Assembly: GCA_945878835.1 (NCBI GenBank)
Contig: CAMCUG010000008.1
Coordinates: 1 to 20,452, forward strand
DNA length: 20,452 bases
Direction: 5' to 3'
From: Chryseobacterium gleum
Lineage (GTDB): Bacteria > Bacteroidota > Bacteroidia > Flavobacteriales_D > Sanyastnellaceae
This document shows positions 14,177-20,452 of this stretch, one piece after another (positions within the stretch are counted from its first letter, which is position 1; the number at the start of each line of letters is the position of its first letter). Below the pieces are notes generated by a model. It made no database searches, was not told the origin of the DNA, and worked only from the letters and a program-made list of their open reading frames with translations. The position numbers were made by a program, and so were the translations under genes.

Positions 14177-15718
14177 ATGAAATTTATGAAAGCGAAAATC
14201 TTATTCTTCCTGCTTATTTCTTTAAGCCTTTGCGCAAACGCTCAAACCCAAAAAGCTAAATTGCCATATTCCATCAAAGGAAAAATTGAAGGGCTTCAAA
14301 ATGTAGATATTTATCTCGCTAACTATTACGGAAACAAATTGTACTACAACGACACTTGTCATGTCGATGAAAAAGGGTTCTACGAATTTGAGGGAAAGCC
14401 ATTCAACGAATGCGGAAAGTACGCCTTAGTCATGCCAGGGCCCCGCTACTTCGACTTCATCGCATCGGATGAACAAATTATCATCAACTGTTCTGCAGAT
14501 GCTGATCTAAGTAAAATTGAAGTGGTTCAATCCAAAGAAAACAAACTTTTCTTTGAATACATCCGATACATCAACAGCAAAAGAAATGTTCGCCTGCCCA
14601 TTGACAACTGCATTAACGATTCCTTGAAATCAGAAGCAGATAAAAAACCTTGCTTTGAAGAACTTACCAAATTGAATAACGAGGTAATCAATTACCAAAA
14701 AGAACTCACTAAAAACAATAGCGCTTCCCTTTTCGGAAAATACTTGCGTATGGGCATGGAAGAAGACATTCCAAGTGCACCTGCAGAAATTGCTGAGGAC
14801 AAAAAGCAGCAATGGCAGTACTACTGGTACCGTCATCACTACTGGGACCGCTGCGATTTGAAAGATCCGCGTATGGTTCGCGATGGCGCGTTTCACAAGT
14901 TAGTAGAAGACTTCATTACGAAAACTCTTCCACAAATTCCTGACACTGTTTGCGCTGAAGTTCAAAAAATAATCAGTGCTACTGCCGGTAACGAGGAGTC
15001 TTTCAAGTACATCACTCACTTCGCGACCTACACGGGCGAGACTTCGAAGATCATGTGTATGGACGAGCTCTTCGTTTTTATGATTGACAATTATTATTCG
15101 AAAGGAATATGTGATTGGGTGAAAGAAGACAAGTTGAAGGAAATGAAGGAAGCAGCCGACAAGAAGCGTGACTGTCGTTGTGGAGAAAAGGCGCAAGACA
15201 TCATACTACTTGACACTTCGGAAAAGAATTGGATATCCATGTACAAATCGCGCGGAGAATATACTCTCATGGTTATTTGGGAAAGCTCATGCGGCCATTG
15301 TAAAAAGGAAATTCCTCTTCTGCTCGAGATGTATCATAAGTATAAAGACAGAGGGTTTGTGGTGTATGCTATTGGGAATGATTATGAGAACGATAAATGG
15401 GTTCAGTTCATCAATGAAAATCATCTCGACTGGATTAACGTAAGCGACACTCCTGAAATCATGAAGCAGGAAAAAGCTCAAGAATTAATTTATAGCGGAG
15501 TTACAACACTTAAGAGCTTAAATTACCGCACGACCTGGGATGTCACTAGCACTCCAAAAGTTTTCTTAATGGATAAAGACATGAAGATTATTGCCAAGTC
15601 TTTGGGCGCTGAGCAACTTGACGAACTTCTAGAAAACTTATACAAAGGTGAAAAAGTAGAGACGGATAAGTTTCAAGAAACGGAGTACGAAGACGTTAAC
15701 GCGCAACCAAAGAAATAA
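14177..15718 (+). CDS. Secreted DUF4369/TlpA-like thioredoxin-fold protein
   Basis: Probable periplasmic disulfide reductase or oxidoreductase. The 513 residues have a signal peptide (about 1-22, ending ANA before QTQK), a DUF4369-like N-terminal beta domain (YSIKGKIEGLQNVDIYLANYY, then GFYEFEGKP), a long helical middle (about 120-330) and a C-terminal TlpA-like domain with ESSCGHCKKEIP. The redox pair is C372 and C375, and TSTPKVFLMD carries the cis-proline strand. A C333-R-C335 pair lies just before this domain and could be a second redox or metal site. The start could also be ATG 14186 (MKAKIL). Its last 23 nt overlap, antisense, the end of miaA. The biological partner is unknown. Confidence 0.88.
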   Translation: MKFMKAKILFFLLISLSLCANAQTQKAKLPYSIKGKIEGLQNVDIYLANYYGNKLYYNDTCHVDEKGFYEFEGKPFNECGKYALVMPGPRYFDFIASDEQIIINCSADADLSKIEVVQSKENKLFFEYIRYINSKRNVRLPIDNCINDSLKSEADKKPCFEELTKLNNEVINYQKELTKNNSASLFGKYLRMGMEEDIPSAPAEIAEDKKQQWQYYWYRHHYWDRCDLKDPRMVRDGAFHKLVEDFITKTLPQIPDTVCAEVQKIISATAGNEESFKYITHFATYTGETSKIMCMDELFVFMIDNYYSKGICDWVKEDKLKEMKEAADKKRDCRCGEKAQDIILLDTSEKNWISMYKSRGEYTLMVIWESSCGHCKKEIPLLLEMYHKYKDRGFVVYAIGNDYENDKWVQFINENHLDWINVSDTPEIMKQEKAQELIYSGVTTLKSLNYRTTWDVTSTPKVFLMDKDMKIIAKSLGAEQLDELLENLYKGEKVETDKFQETEYEDVNAQPKK

Positions 15719-16592
15719 TCTCTGCTGAAACATCTCCTTTCTGAGCATCGAATTGACGCACATGCGGCTTGTTTCGGTACCAAGTCATTTGTCGCTTTGC
15801 GTAGTTACGAGTGTTTTTCTTGATCTCAACAATAGCCTCTTCTTTCGAGCAGTCTCCTTCAAAATGTCTGAAAATTTCTCTGTAACCAACAGTATTCAAG
15901 GCTTGAAGTTGCTTCAATGATTGCAGTCCTTGAACTTCTTCAAACAGCCCCTCTTCCACCATTTTATCTACCCGAACGTTTATTCGGTCGTACACCCATT
16001 CGCGCTCTCCTGATAAGAATACGTGAACTATTTTCGCATCAATTGCATCGCTAGACTGCGTGCGTAATTCTGAAAATGGTTTTCCTGTAATTTGAATGAC
16101 TTCTAACGCGCGAATTACACGATGTGCATTTTCTAAATCGGTTTGAGCAGCAAATTCTGGATCTTTCAATTGCAACTCTTTAACAAGTACTTCGAGCCCC
16201 TCCTTTTCGCATCTTTCATTCAGCGAATTTCGAACTTCCTTATCGCCAGGCAATTCGTCTAACCCATATAGTAAGGCGTCCATGTATAGCATACTTCCAC
16301 CAACAACTACTGCGACCTCTTTGTCTTGAAACAACTCTTGAATTTTCATTCTTGCCTCCCGCGAAAACATACCAGCTGTGTATTCTTCTTCAACCGATAA
16401 AAAAGAGATGAAATGATGTGGAGCCGCGCTCAGTTCGTTCGTCGTTGGTTTTGCAACACCAATAGACATTTCACGATAAAACTGACGTGAATCGCAGGAA
16501 ATAATTTCTGTTTGAAATTGCTGTGCTAATGAAATGGCCAAAGCTGTTTTACCGACACCCGTGGGTCCTGAAATAGCAATGAGCGTTTTCAT
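15696..16592 (-). CDS. miaA: tRNA dimethylallyltransferase
   Basis: Adds the isopentenyl group to N6 of adenosine 37 in tRNAs that read UNN codons. The 298-residue product begins MKTLIAISGPTGVGKTALAI with P-loop 9-16, followed by DSRQFYREMSIGVAKP (34-49) and HHFISF. GGSMLYMDALLYG and the later WYDRIN-like segment REWVYDRINVRVDKM, then LQALNTVGYREIF and KRQMTWYRN, are all diagnostic of MiaA. Length is typical. It is the last gene of a leftward operon, six bases after nusB. Its C-terminal codons overlap the convergent thioredoxin-like gene by 23 nt. Confidence 0.96.
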   Translation of the reverse strand: MKTLIAISGPTGVGKTALAISLAQQFQTEIISCDSRQFYREMSIGVAKPTTNELSAAPHHFISFLSVEEEYTAGMFSREARMKIQELFQDKEVAVVVGGSMLYMDALLYGLDELPGDKEVRNSLNERCEKEGLEVLVKELQLKDPEFAAQTDLENAHRVIRALEVIQITGKPFSELRTQSSDAIDAKIVHVFLSGEREWVYDRINVRVDKMVEEGLFEEVQGLQSLKQLQALNTVGYREIFRHFEGDCSKEEAIVEIKKNTRNYAKRQMTWYRNKPHVRQFDAQKGDVSAEIISLVAR

Positions 16593-16598
16593 TTTTTA

Positions 16599-17540
16599 TC
16601 AGATTAAACCTCTTCCTACTTTCTTAATTTTCCCTTCTTCTACCATCTTAGGCATTAAGTTATCTAAAACTCCGTTAATGAACGTTGCAGACTTTGGCGT
16701 ACTATAGAATTTCGCCAATTCAATGTATTCATTCATGGTAACTTTCGTAGGAATGCTTTCAAAGTATATTGCCTCTGCGATGGCCATTTTTAACAAAACT
16801 AAATCCATGTTAGCAATACGATCTGTTTCCCAATTCGGTGTAACCAACGCGACTCTTTCCTTTGTGTCTGCCCCTGTTGACAATGTTTTGCGGAATAACT
16901 GACGACAAAACTCTTCTTCCTCATCTCCTTCCTTCCACAAGGGCAGAAACTCAATATCGGTATCTGATTCCTTAATAGCTTTCAGAGAGCGCAAAACCAT
17001 GCTTGCGGTTAGATCGATGTCGTCGTTCCAGAATATCCCTTGCTCTTCAAGATAGTCATGCATCAATTCAAAATTCACTAAATGACGTTTGAACAATTTT
17101 ACCACAATCTCCTTATCGTGATCGAAACTTCGTTGGTCACTGCTGAGGTATTCTTGATAGTCGTGACAATCTTGAATATCCTTGAACATTTGCTTCAACA
17201 ATTCACGATTTTCGGTCCACTTCAAGTGATTTTCCTTTGTGGCTTTTTCCAGTGACACACTGTGCGATAAAATGCGAAGTACCGCATTTGCAGCGAATTT
17301 GGTATTAGGATGAAGATCTTCGTGACTCGGAAGTTTTTTATTCATTCCTGATTCAATTTTTTCAATTGAAAGCGAATGCATTTCCACCATTAACTGAATG
17401 AAGCCAACATACAAATCGCGAAATCGGTTAACGCTTTCAAACAACATCTTTTCGTAGCTGGCAGCGTTCGGCTCATCGTCGTTGTAATAAGCGAAAAGTA
17501 CTTGTAAAACTTTAATTCGTATGTGTCTTCTGTTTAGCAT
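16599..17540 (-). CDS. nusB: Transcription antitermination factor NusB, long Bacteroidota form
   Basis: NusB binds boxA RNA with ribosomal protein S10 in rRNA antitermination. At 313 residues it is about twice the E. coli length. The first helix MLNRRHIRIKVLQVLFAYY corresponds to the RRxARexAlqxLY start of NusB. After a long, charged, helical insertion the C-terminal part holds the NusB core: MDLVLLKMAIAEAIYF, PTKVTMNEYIELAKFYSTPK and FINGVLDNL. The extended form is what I know from Bacteroidota, so the length is not a fusion artefact. It lies between the dehydrogenase gene (16 nt) and miaA (6 nt), all on the minus strand, so it is presumably co-transcribed with them. Confidence 0.92.
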   Translation of the reverse strand: MLNRRHIRIKVLQVLFAYYNDDEPNAASYEKMLFESVNRFRDLYVGFIQLMVEMHSLSIEKIESGMNKKLPSHEDLHPNTKFAANAVLRILSHSVSLEKATKENHLKWTENRELLKQMFKDIQDCHDYQEYLSSDQRSFDHDKEIVVKLFKRHLVNFELMHDYLEEQGIFWNDDIDLTASMVLRSLKAIKESDTDIEFLPLWKEGDEEEEFCRQLFRKTLSTGADTKERVALVTPNWETDRIANMDLVLLKMAIAEAIYFESIPTKVTMNEYIELAKFYSTPKSATFINGVLDNLMPKMVEEGKIKKVGRGLI

Positions 17541-17556
17541 AATTCTTCCACTCTAA

Positions 17557-18651
17557 TCAATGTCTCGTTTTAATATTCGCAATCGACTGAATGCGTTGCT
17601 CTGCCATTTGGTTTGCGGCTAAATAAGTCGGAATCCCTTTTTCTTTTGATGCTGAATAAATTCTGCGCGTCGTATCGTAAATCAACTCTGCTTGCGCTAA
17701 AGAGGCTTGACGGTTATATCCGACAATTTCCCAATAGCAATTGATGATTCCACCTGCGTTGACAAGGTAATCTGGAGCATATAAAATTCCTTTATCCAAA
17801 ACGCGCTGTCCATCCTCGGCTTCAATAGCTAACTGATTATTCGCTGCTCCACAGATAATACCGCAAGACAATTGCTCTAACGTTTCCTTACTGACTGTGG
17901 CACCCATGGCGCAAGGGCTGTAGATGTCCATTGGAGTCGTGTAAACTTCTGATGGAAGTATGGCCTTTACACCGTGCTTCTTAACCACTTCATTCACGCG
18001 GTCTTGATCAATATCGGTAATAATCACATGTGCGTTTTCTTTTACCACATACTCCACAAGGTATTCTCCAACATGTCCGACTCCTTGAACGACAATCGTT
18101 TTTCCAGAAAGCGATTCACTGCCGGTTTGTTCCTTCACACTGGCCTTCATGCCCATGTAAACACCATAAGCCGTAACTGGACTTGGATCTCCGCCGCCGC
18201 CCATGTAATCTGGCAAACCAACAACGTGGTCGGTTTCCATCTTTACATATTCCATGTCACGGGTACCAATACCCATGTCTTCGGCGGTGATGTATCTTCC
18301 ACCCAAACCGTCTACGAATTTCCCGAAGCTACGCATGAGCGCTTCGTTTTTATCTTTTTTTGAATCTGCAATTATCACAGCTTTTCCTCCACCGATATTC
18401 AATCCGGCAAGAGCGCTTTTATAAGTCATACCCCGTGAAAGACGAAGTGCATCAGTCAATGCGTCGCCTTCTGAGGCATACATCCACATGCGCGTTCCGC
18501 CCACTGCTGGTCCTAATGTTGTGTTGTGAATTGCTATTATAGCTTTTAATCCGGTTGCATTATCCTGACAAAAAACCACTTGCTCGTGGTTATGCAACGC
18601 CATTATATCGGTAACTGCAGACATTTCTGCAGAGCTGTTTTGTTGAGTCAT
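17557..18651 (-). CDS. Glu/Leu/Phe/Val dehydrogenase, leucine dehydrogenase-like
   Basis: Oxidatively deaminates a branched-chain amino acid with NAD+, in the cytosol. In the 364 residues, TLGPAVGGTRMW (45-56) leads to the substrate-site lysine of MTYKSALAGLN (K78) and the catalytic lysine of GGGKAVI (K90), spaced exactly as K68 and K80 of Bacillus leucine dehydrogenase. TAEDMGIG follows. The nucleotide fold shows VVQGVGHVG (187-195) and IITDID (210-215), whose D213 suggests NAD rather than NADP. The Val/Leu choice cannot be made from sequence. It heads the operon with nusB and miaA. The coding start carries a perfect hairpin CTGCAGA-CATT-TCTGCAG at 18615-18632. Confidence 0.92.
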   Translation of the reverse strand: MTQQNSSAEMSAVTDIMALHNHEQVVFCQDNATGLKAIIAIHNTTLGPAVGGTRMWMYASEGDALTDALRLSRGMTYKSALAGLNIGGGKAVIIADSKKDKNEALMRSFGKFVDGLGGRYITAEDMGIGTRDMEYVKMETDHVVGLPDYMGGGGDPSPVTAYGVYMGMKASVKEQTGSESLSGKTIVVQGVGHVGEYLVEYVVKENAHVIITDIDQDRVNEVVKKHGVKAILPSEVYTTPMDIYSPCAMGATVSKETLEQLSCGIICGAANNQLAIEAEDGQRVLDKGILYAPDYLVNAGGIINCYWEIVGYNRQASLAQAELIYDTTRRIYSASKEKGIPTYLAANQMAEQRIQSIANIKTRH

Positions 18652-18697
18652 AAAAAATGATTTCCTGTTGAAAGATTAACTTTCAGTCGCGAATTTA

Positions 18698-18717
18698 GAA
18701 CTTTACTGCGAAAGTTC
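18698..18717 (-). other. Inverted repeat between the pterin dehydratase and dehydrogenase genes
   Basis: GAACTTT and AAAGTTC form a perfect 7-bp inverted repeat with a 6-nt loop, six bases after the pterin dehydratase stop on the minus strand. A second one, TGAAAG-ATTAA-CTTTCA, is at 18669-18685. Neither has a T-tract. They may be a weak terminator or an operator for the dehydrogenase gene. Confidence 0.4.
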
Positions 18718-18722
18718 CGCTA

Positions 18723-18956
18723 TTATTGAAGAATTTCGTCAATGGCTATTGCCAATCTGCGATCTCTCTCCGTAACTACATCTCCAGCGTCGTGCGTGCT
18801 TAATTCAAGACGAACGTAATTATAAACGCTAAACCAGGCCGGATGATGACCATGCTTTTCAGCCAAGAAAGCTACTCTCGTTAAGAATGTAAATGCCTCT
18901 TGGAAGTCTTTGAAACGAAATTCTCTAACGAGTTTATTGTCCAATTCGCGCCACAT
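18723..18956 (-). CDS. Pterin-4a-carbinolamine dehydratase
   Basis: Dehydrates 4a-hydroxytetrahydropterin, recycling the cofactor of aromatic amino acid hydroxylases. The 77 residues contain the active-site block EKHGHHPAWFSVYN (33-46) with H35, H37 and H38, and LSTHDAGDVVTERDRRLA, the standard family C-terminus. Other families are about 95-115 residues; this short form, beginning MWRELDNKL, matches the Bacteroidota version I remember, so it is not truncated. No phenylalanine hydroxylase gene is near it in this window. A TACATTTG box (18973-18980) lies 16 nt before the ATG. It is divergent from the NlpC/P60 gene with a 115-bp gap. Confidence 0.92.
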   Translation of the reverse strand: MWRELDNKLVREFRFKDFQEAFTFLTRVAFLAEKHGHHPAWFSVYNYVRLELSTHDAGDVVTERDRRLAIAIDEILQ

Positions 18957-18972
18957 AGTGCTTTAATTTTCC

Positions 18973-18980
18973 CAAATGTA
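18973..18980 (-). promoter_or_regulatory. -7 promoter element (TACATTTG) of the pterin dehydratase gene
   Basis: The minus strand reads TACATTTG, a perfect TAnnTTTG, with the start codon 16 bases away. The nearest -33-like TTG is only 13 nt upstream, short of the usual spacing. Confidence 0.55.
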
Positions 18981-19037
18981 CACTTTTTTCTTCCAACCAT
19001 TCACATTCCACATTGAATAATTGATAATGAATTAAAG

Positions 19038-19067
19038 TTGAGGAAACAACATTTTGAACCAATTTTG
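19038..19067 (+). promoter_or_regulatory. Promoter of the NlpC/P60 gene (TTG - 19 nt - CAATTTTG)
   Basis: TTG (19038-19040) is followed after 19 nt by CAATTTTG (19060-19067), one mismatch from TAnnTTTG. The ATG is at 19072, so the transcript would be leaderless or nearly so. Confidence 0.5.
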
Positions 19068-19071
19068 AATC

Positions 19072-19776
19072 ATGATAAACGGACAATGCCTTCTTTCTTT
19101 TACTCCCATGCGTGCAGAAGCTTCTGACCGCAGCGAACAAGTGAGTCAACTAATTTTCGGAGAAACCTACGAAGTGCTCGAGGAAAATGAGAAATGGTAT
19201 TTCATTGAAACGAGCTTCGATCAATACCGAGGATGGATTGACAAAAAGCAATTCTCGCCACAGGTGTTTGAAGTTGACACCAACCGAGTTTATGCTTATC
19301 CAAGTGCTCTTCAACAATTCGAAAACAAACAAATACTTATGCCTCTTGGAGCATTTGTCCCCTTAGATTTTCCATTTCAAATGCTGTCTTTGAATGATGC
19401 GGTTACTTTGTTCAAGTCCTATGTTGGTGTGCCCTATGTTTGGGGCGGAAAGACCAATTTCGGATACGACTGTTCTGGCTTCACTCAATCATTTTACAAG
19501 ACACTCGGACTTTCCTTAAAACGCGATGCTTATCAGCAGGCTAGTGAGGGAACAGACGTCTTGCTACTTTCTGAAGCCCAAACAGGTGACCTTGCTTTCT
19601 TTGACAATGCTGAAGGTCGAATCACGCATGTTGGGGTAATTATGGAGACCAACGGAAGTTTCGAAATACTTCACGCTTCAGGCGAACTGAGAATAGACCT
19701 ATTGGATCATCAGGGCATCAATAAAAAAAGCGAAGGTTATTCGCATAACCTTCGCCTCATTCGTAGAATTTTATAA
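19072..19776 (+). CDS. NlpC/P60 (C40) cysteine peptidase with N-terminal SH3-like domains
   Basis: Family members cut peptide bonds in the stem of peptidoglycan. The 234 residues begin with a bacterial SH3-like domain (about 1-60, LLSFTPMRAEASDRSEQVSQ then WYFIETSFDQYRGWI), a short second one (about 65-105), and the C40 domain. In the last, VPYVWGGKTNFGYDCSGF gives the nucleophile C134, ITHVGVI gives H186 and LHASG gives H201. Unlike most peptidoglycan hydrolases there is no signal peptide: the protein starts MINGQCLLSF. The same is common in flavobacterial relatives, as far as I recall. The last 47 nt of the coding strand double as the terminator of the convergent metalloprotease gene. Confidence 0.93.
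   Translation: MINGQCLLSFTPMRAEASDRSEQVSQLIFGETYEVLEENEKWYFIETSFDQYRGWIDKKQFSPQVFEVDTNRVYAYPSALQQFENKQILMPLGAFVPLDFPFQMLSLNDAVTLFKSYVGVPYVWGGKTNFGYDCSGFTQSFYKTLGLSLKRDAYQQASEGTDVLLLSEAQTGDLAFFDNAEGRITHVGVIMETNGSFEILHASGELRIDLLDHQGINKKSEGYSHNLRLIRRIL
19723..19755 (-). terminator. Rho-independent terminator of the metalloprotease gene, embedded in the NlpC/P60 coding region
   Basis: GCGAAGGTTAT (19730-19740) and ATAACCTTCGC (19745-19755) pair perfectly over 11 bp with a 4-nt loop. On the minus strand the stem is followed by seven Ts (19729-19723). It lies 25 bp after the metalloprotease stop and codes for KSEGYSHNLRL on the plus strand. Confidence 0.88.
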
Positions 19777-19779
19777 GTC

Positions 19780-20452
19780 TTATTTCGCGCTCAGCGCATC
19801 TTCAATAAGTTTCACAATATGTCCGCGGTGCGCCTTTGTTAATGCACCTCCCGCAACATTGCCCACTTCCATTTTCATAATTCGCTTTAACTCAGATAAG
19901 GCTACGCTCTGAGTAACATTATCATATCTGTTTTTCACGTCGAGCATATCAATTAATCTACGTGTGTATTCGATTTGCAAATTCTGACGAATCGTGTTCA
20001 CTTCACCCTTCAAATCAGATTCAAAAATAGCTTGCGATAAATCGAACAGAACCTCGTCGATTGAATATGTGTTTCCATACATGTAACTATCAATGATTCT
20101 TTGATGAACACGCGGGTGCATCAAGTGATTCAAGCACTCCGATTGCATATCTAAAATACGATTGTGAATCTTCGGGTCATCACTTTTCGCATATTGACTA
20201 AAGCCTCTTCTTTGATCCAACAAGTAATTGAAGGTTGGGATAGCCTCACTCCAAACATCTCCTGCGAATGCATATTTCGCCAAAGCCTTCATGGCTTCTT
20301 TTTGCTGCACTTCCGAAACCGGCTCCAATGGCTTAACTAAAGAACCTTGTCCCGCATAAGCTCTATCGTAATGCACCCCTCCTATTTGACGAGTCATTAC
20401 ATTGGTTTGAATACCGTATTCTTTCGTTGCAATCAAAAAAGATTGAAGCAAC
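19780..20452 (-). CDS. C-terminal part of a zinc-dependent metalloprotease (DUF4953/DUF5117 type), cut by window edge
   Basis: The frame runs in from the right edge of the window, so the real start is outside. The leftmost TTG-like codon at 20451 is just coding sequence. The 223 visible residues contain TRQIGGVHYDRAYAGQGS, PVSEVQQKEAMKALAKYAF, AIPTFNYLLDQR and MHPRVHQRIIDS. That is the C-terminal helical part of the large Bacteroidota metalloproteases whose HExxH motif lies further upstream and is not seen here. In such proteins the helical region follows the catalytic domain; I identified it from memory of the family, without the active site. The product is probably secreted or periplasmic. 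The terminator is embedded in the neighbouring gene (19723-19755). Confidence 0.75.
   Translation of the reverse strand, partial: LLQSFLIATKEYGIQTNVMTRQIGGVHYDRAYAGQGSLVKPLEPVSEVQQKEAMKALAKYAFAGDVWSEAIPTFNYLLDQRRGFSQYAKSDDPKIHNRILDMQSECLNHLMHPRVHQRIIDSYMYGNTYSIDEVLFDLSQAIFESDLKGEVNTIRQNLQIEYTRRLIDMLDVKNRYDNVTQSVALSELKRIMKMEVGNVAGGALTKAHRGHIVKLIEDALSAK

Noticed and set aside
20449..20451. TTG as a start codon of the metalloprotease gene
   Set aside because: It is only the last in-frame TTG before the window edge; the visible sequence is the middle and end of a much larger protein.
1..20452. CRISPR arrays, insertion sequences, prophage, toxin-antitoxin or defence systems
   Set aside because: No regularly spaced repeats, transposase or integrase motifs, terminal repeats or known defence domains were seen on either strand. 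The window is ordinary chromosomal housekeeping and envelope genes.
1..20452. tRNA, rRNA or riboswitch genes
   Set aside because: All gaps are below about 160 bp apart from the 305-bp stretch 914-1218. None shows a cloverleaf or a conserved riboswitch core that I recognise.

Overview
The window looks like chromosomal DNA of a member of the Bacteroidota, most likely Flavobacteriales. Four things point there. A secreted protein carries a C-terminal type IX secretion (T9SS) sorting domain. The phylum-type -7 promoter element TAnnTTTG recurs in front of genes, usually without a clear Shine-Dalgarno sequence. Several proteins are Bacteroidota-style variants: a 313-residue NusB, a 77-residue pterin dehydratase, a YbiT-like ABC-F protein with a degenerate second Walker A, and an Mrp without its CxxC. 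Lipoproteins and DUF4369/TlpA-like proteins fit as well. There is no insertion sequence, phage gene, CRISPR array, tRNA or rRNA that I can see. Coding density is high.

Layout. 1-259 (-) is the start of ribulose-phosphate 3-epimerase, cut by the window edge. It is divergent from a rightward run (305-5211): coaE, two tiny overlapping single-span membrane ORFs (1025-1212), a 2H-phosphoesterase-like protein that has lost its catalytic histidines, an MFS transporter and a prolyl oligopeptidase lipoprotein. An ABC-F ATPase with its own promoter follows (5257-6876). It meets head-on a leftward cluster of thioesterase, trmB, mrp and nfu (9346-6871), in which genes are 1-5 nt apart. Further right, also leftward, are a GH13 amylase-like lipoprotein, a seven-bladed WD40 protein, an RRM RNA-binding protein with a long leader and its own terminator, and a DUF2797 protein. 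Rightward from 13083 are a monocistronic T9SS cargo protein and a secreted DUF4369/thioredoxin-like protein. The latter overlaps by 23 nt a leftward operon of leucine-dehydrogenase-like gene, nusB and miaA. A pterin-4a-carbinolamine dehydratase (-) is divergent from an NlpC/P60 peptidase (+). The last gene (-) is the C-terminal end of a large zinc metalloprotease, and its terminator lies inside the NlpC/P60 coding sequence.

How the genes fit together. Most are housekeeping: CoA synthesis, pentose phosphate pathway, tRNA modification (TrmB, MiaA), Fe-S delivery (Mrp plus Nfu), ribosome-associated ABC-F, and antitermination (NusB). The envelope genes (prolyl oligopeptidase and GH13 lipoproteins, MFS transporter, zinc metalloprotease, T9SS cargo) suggest a heterotroph that degrades peptides and glucans. 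I see no obvious defence island or biosynthetic cluster. The least explained items are the tandem micro-ORFs at 1025-1212, the apparently dead 2H protein next to them with a hairpin at its stop codon, and predicted leaderless transcripts.
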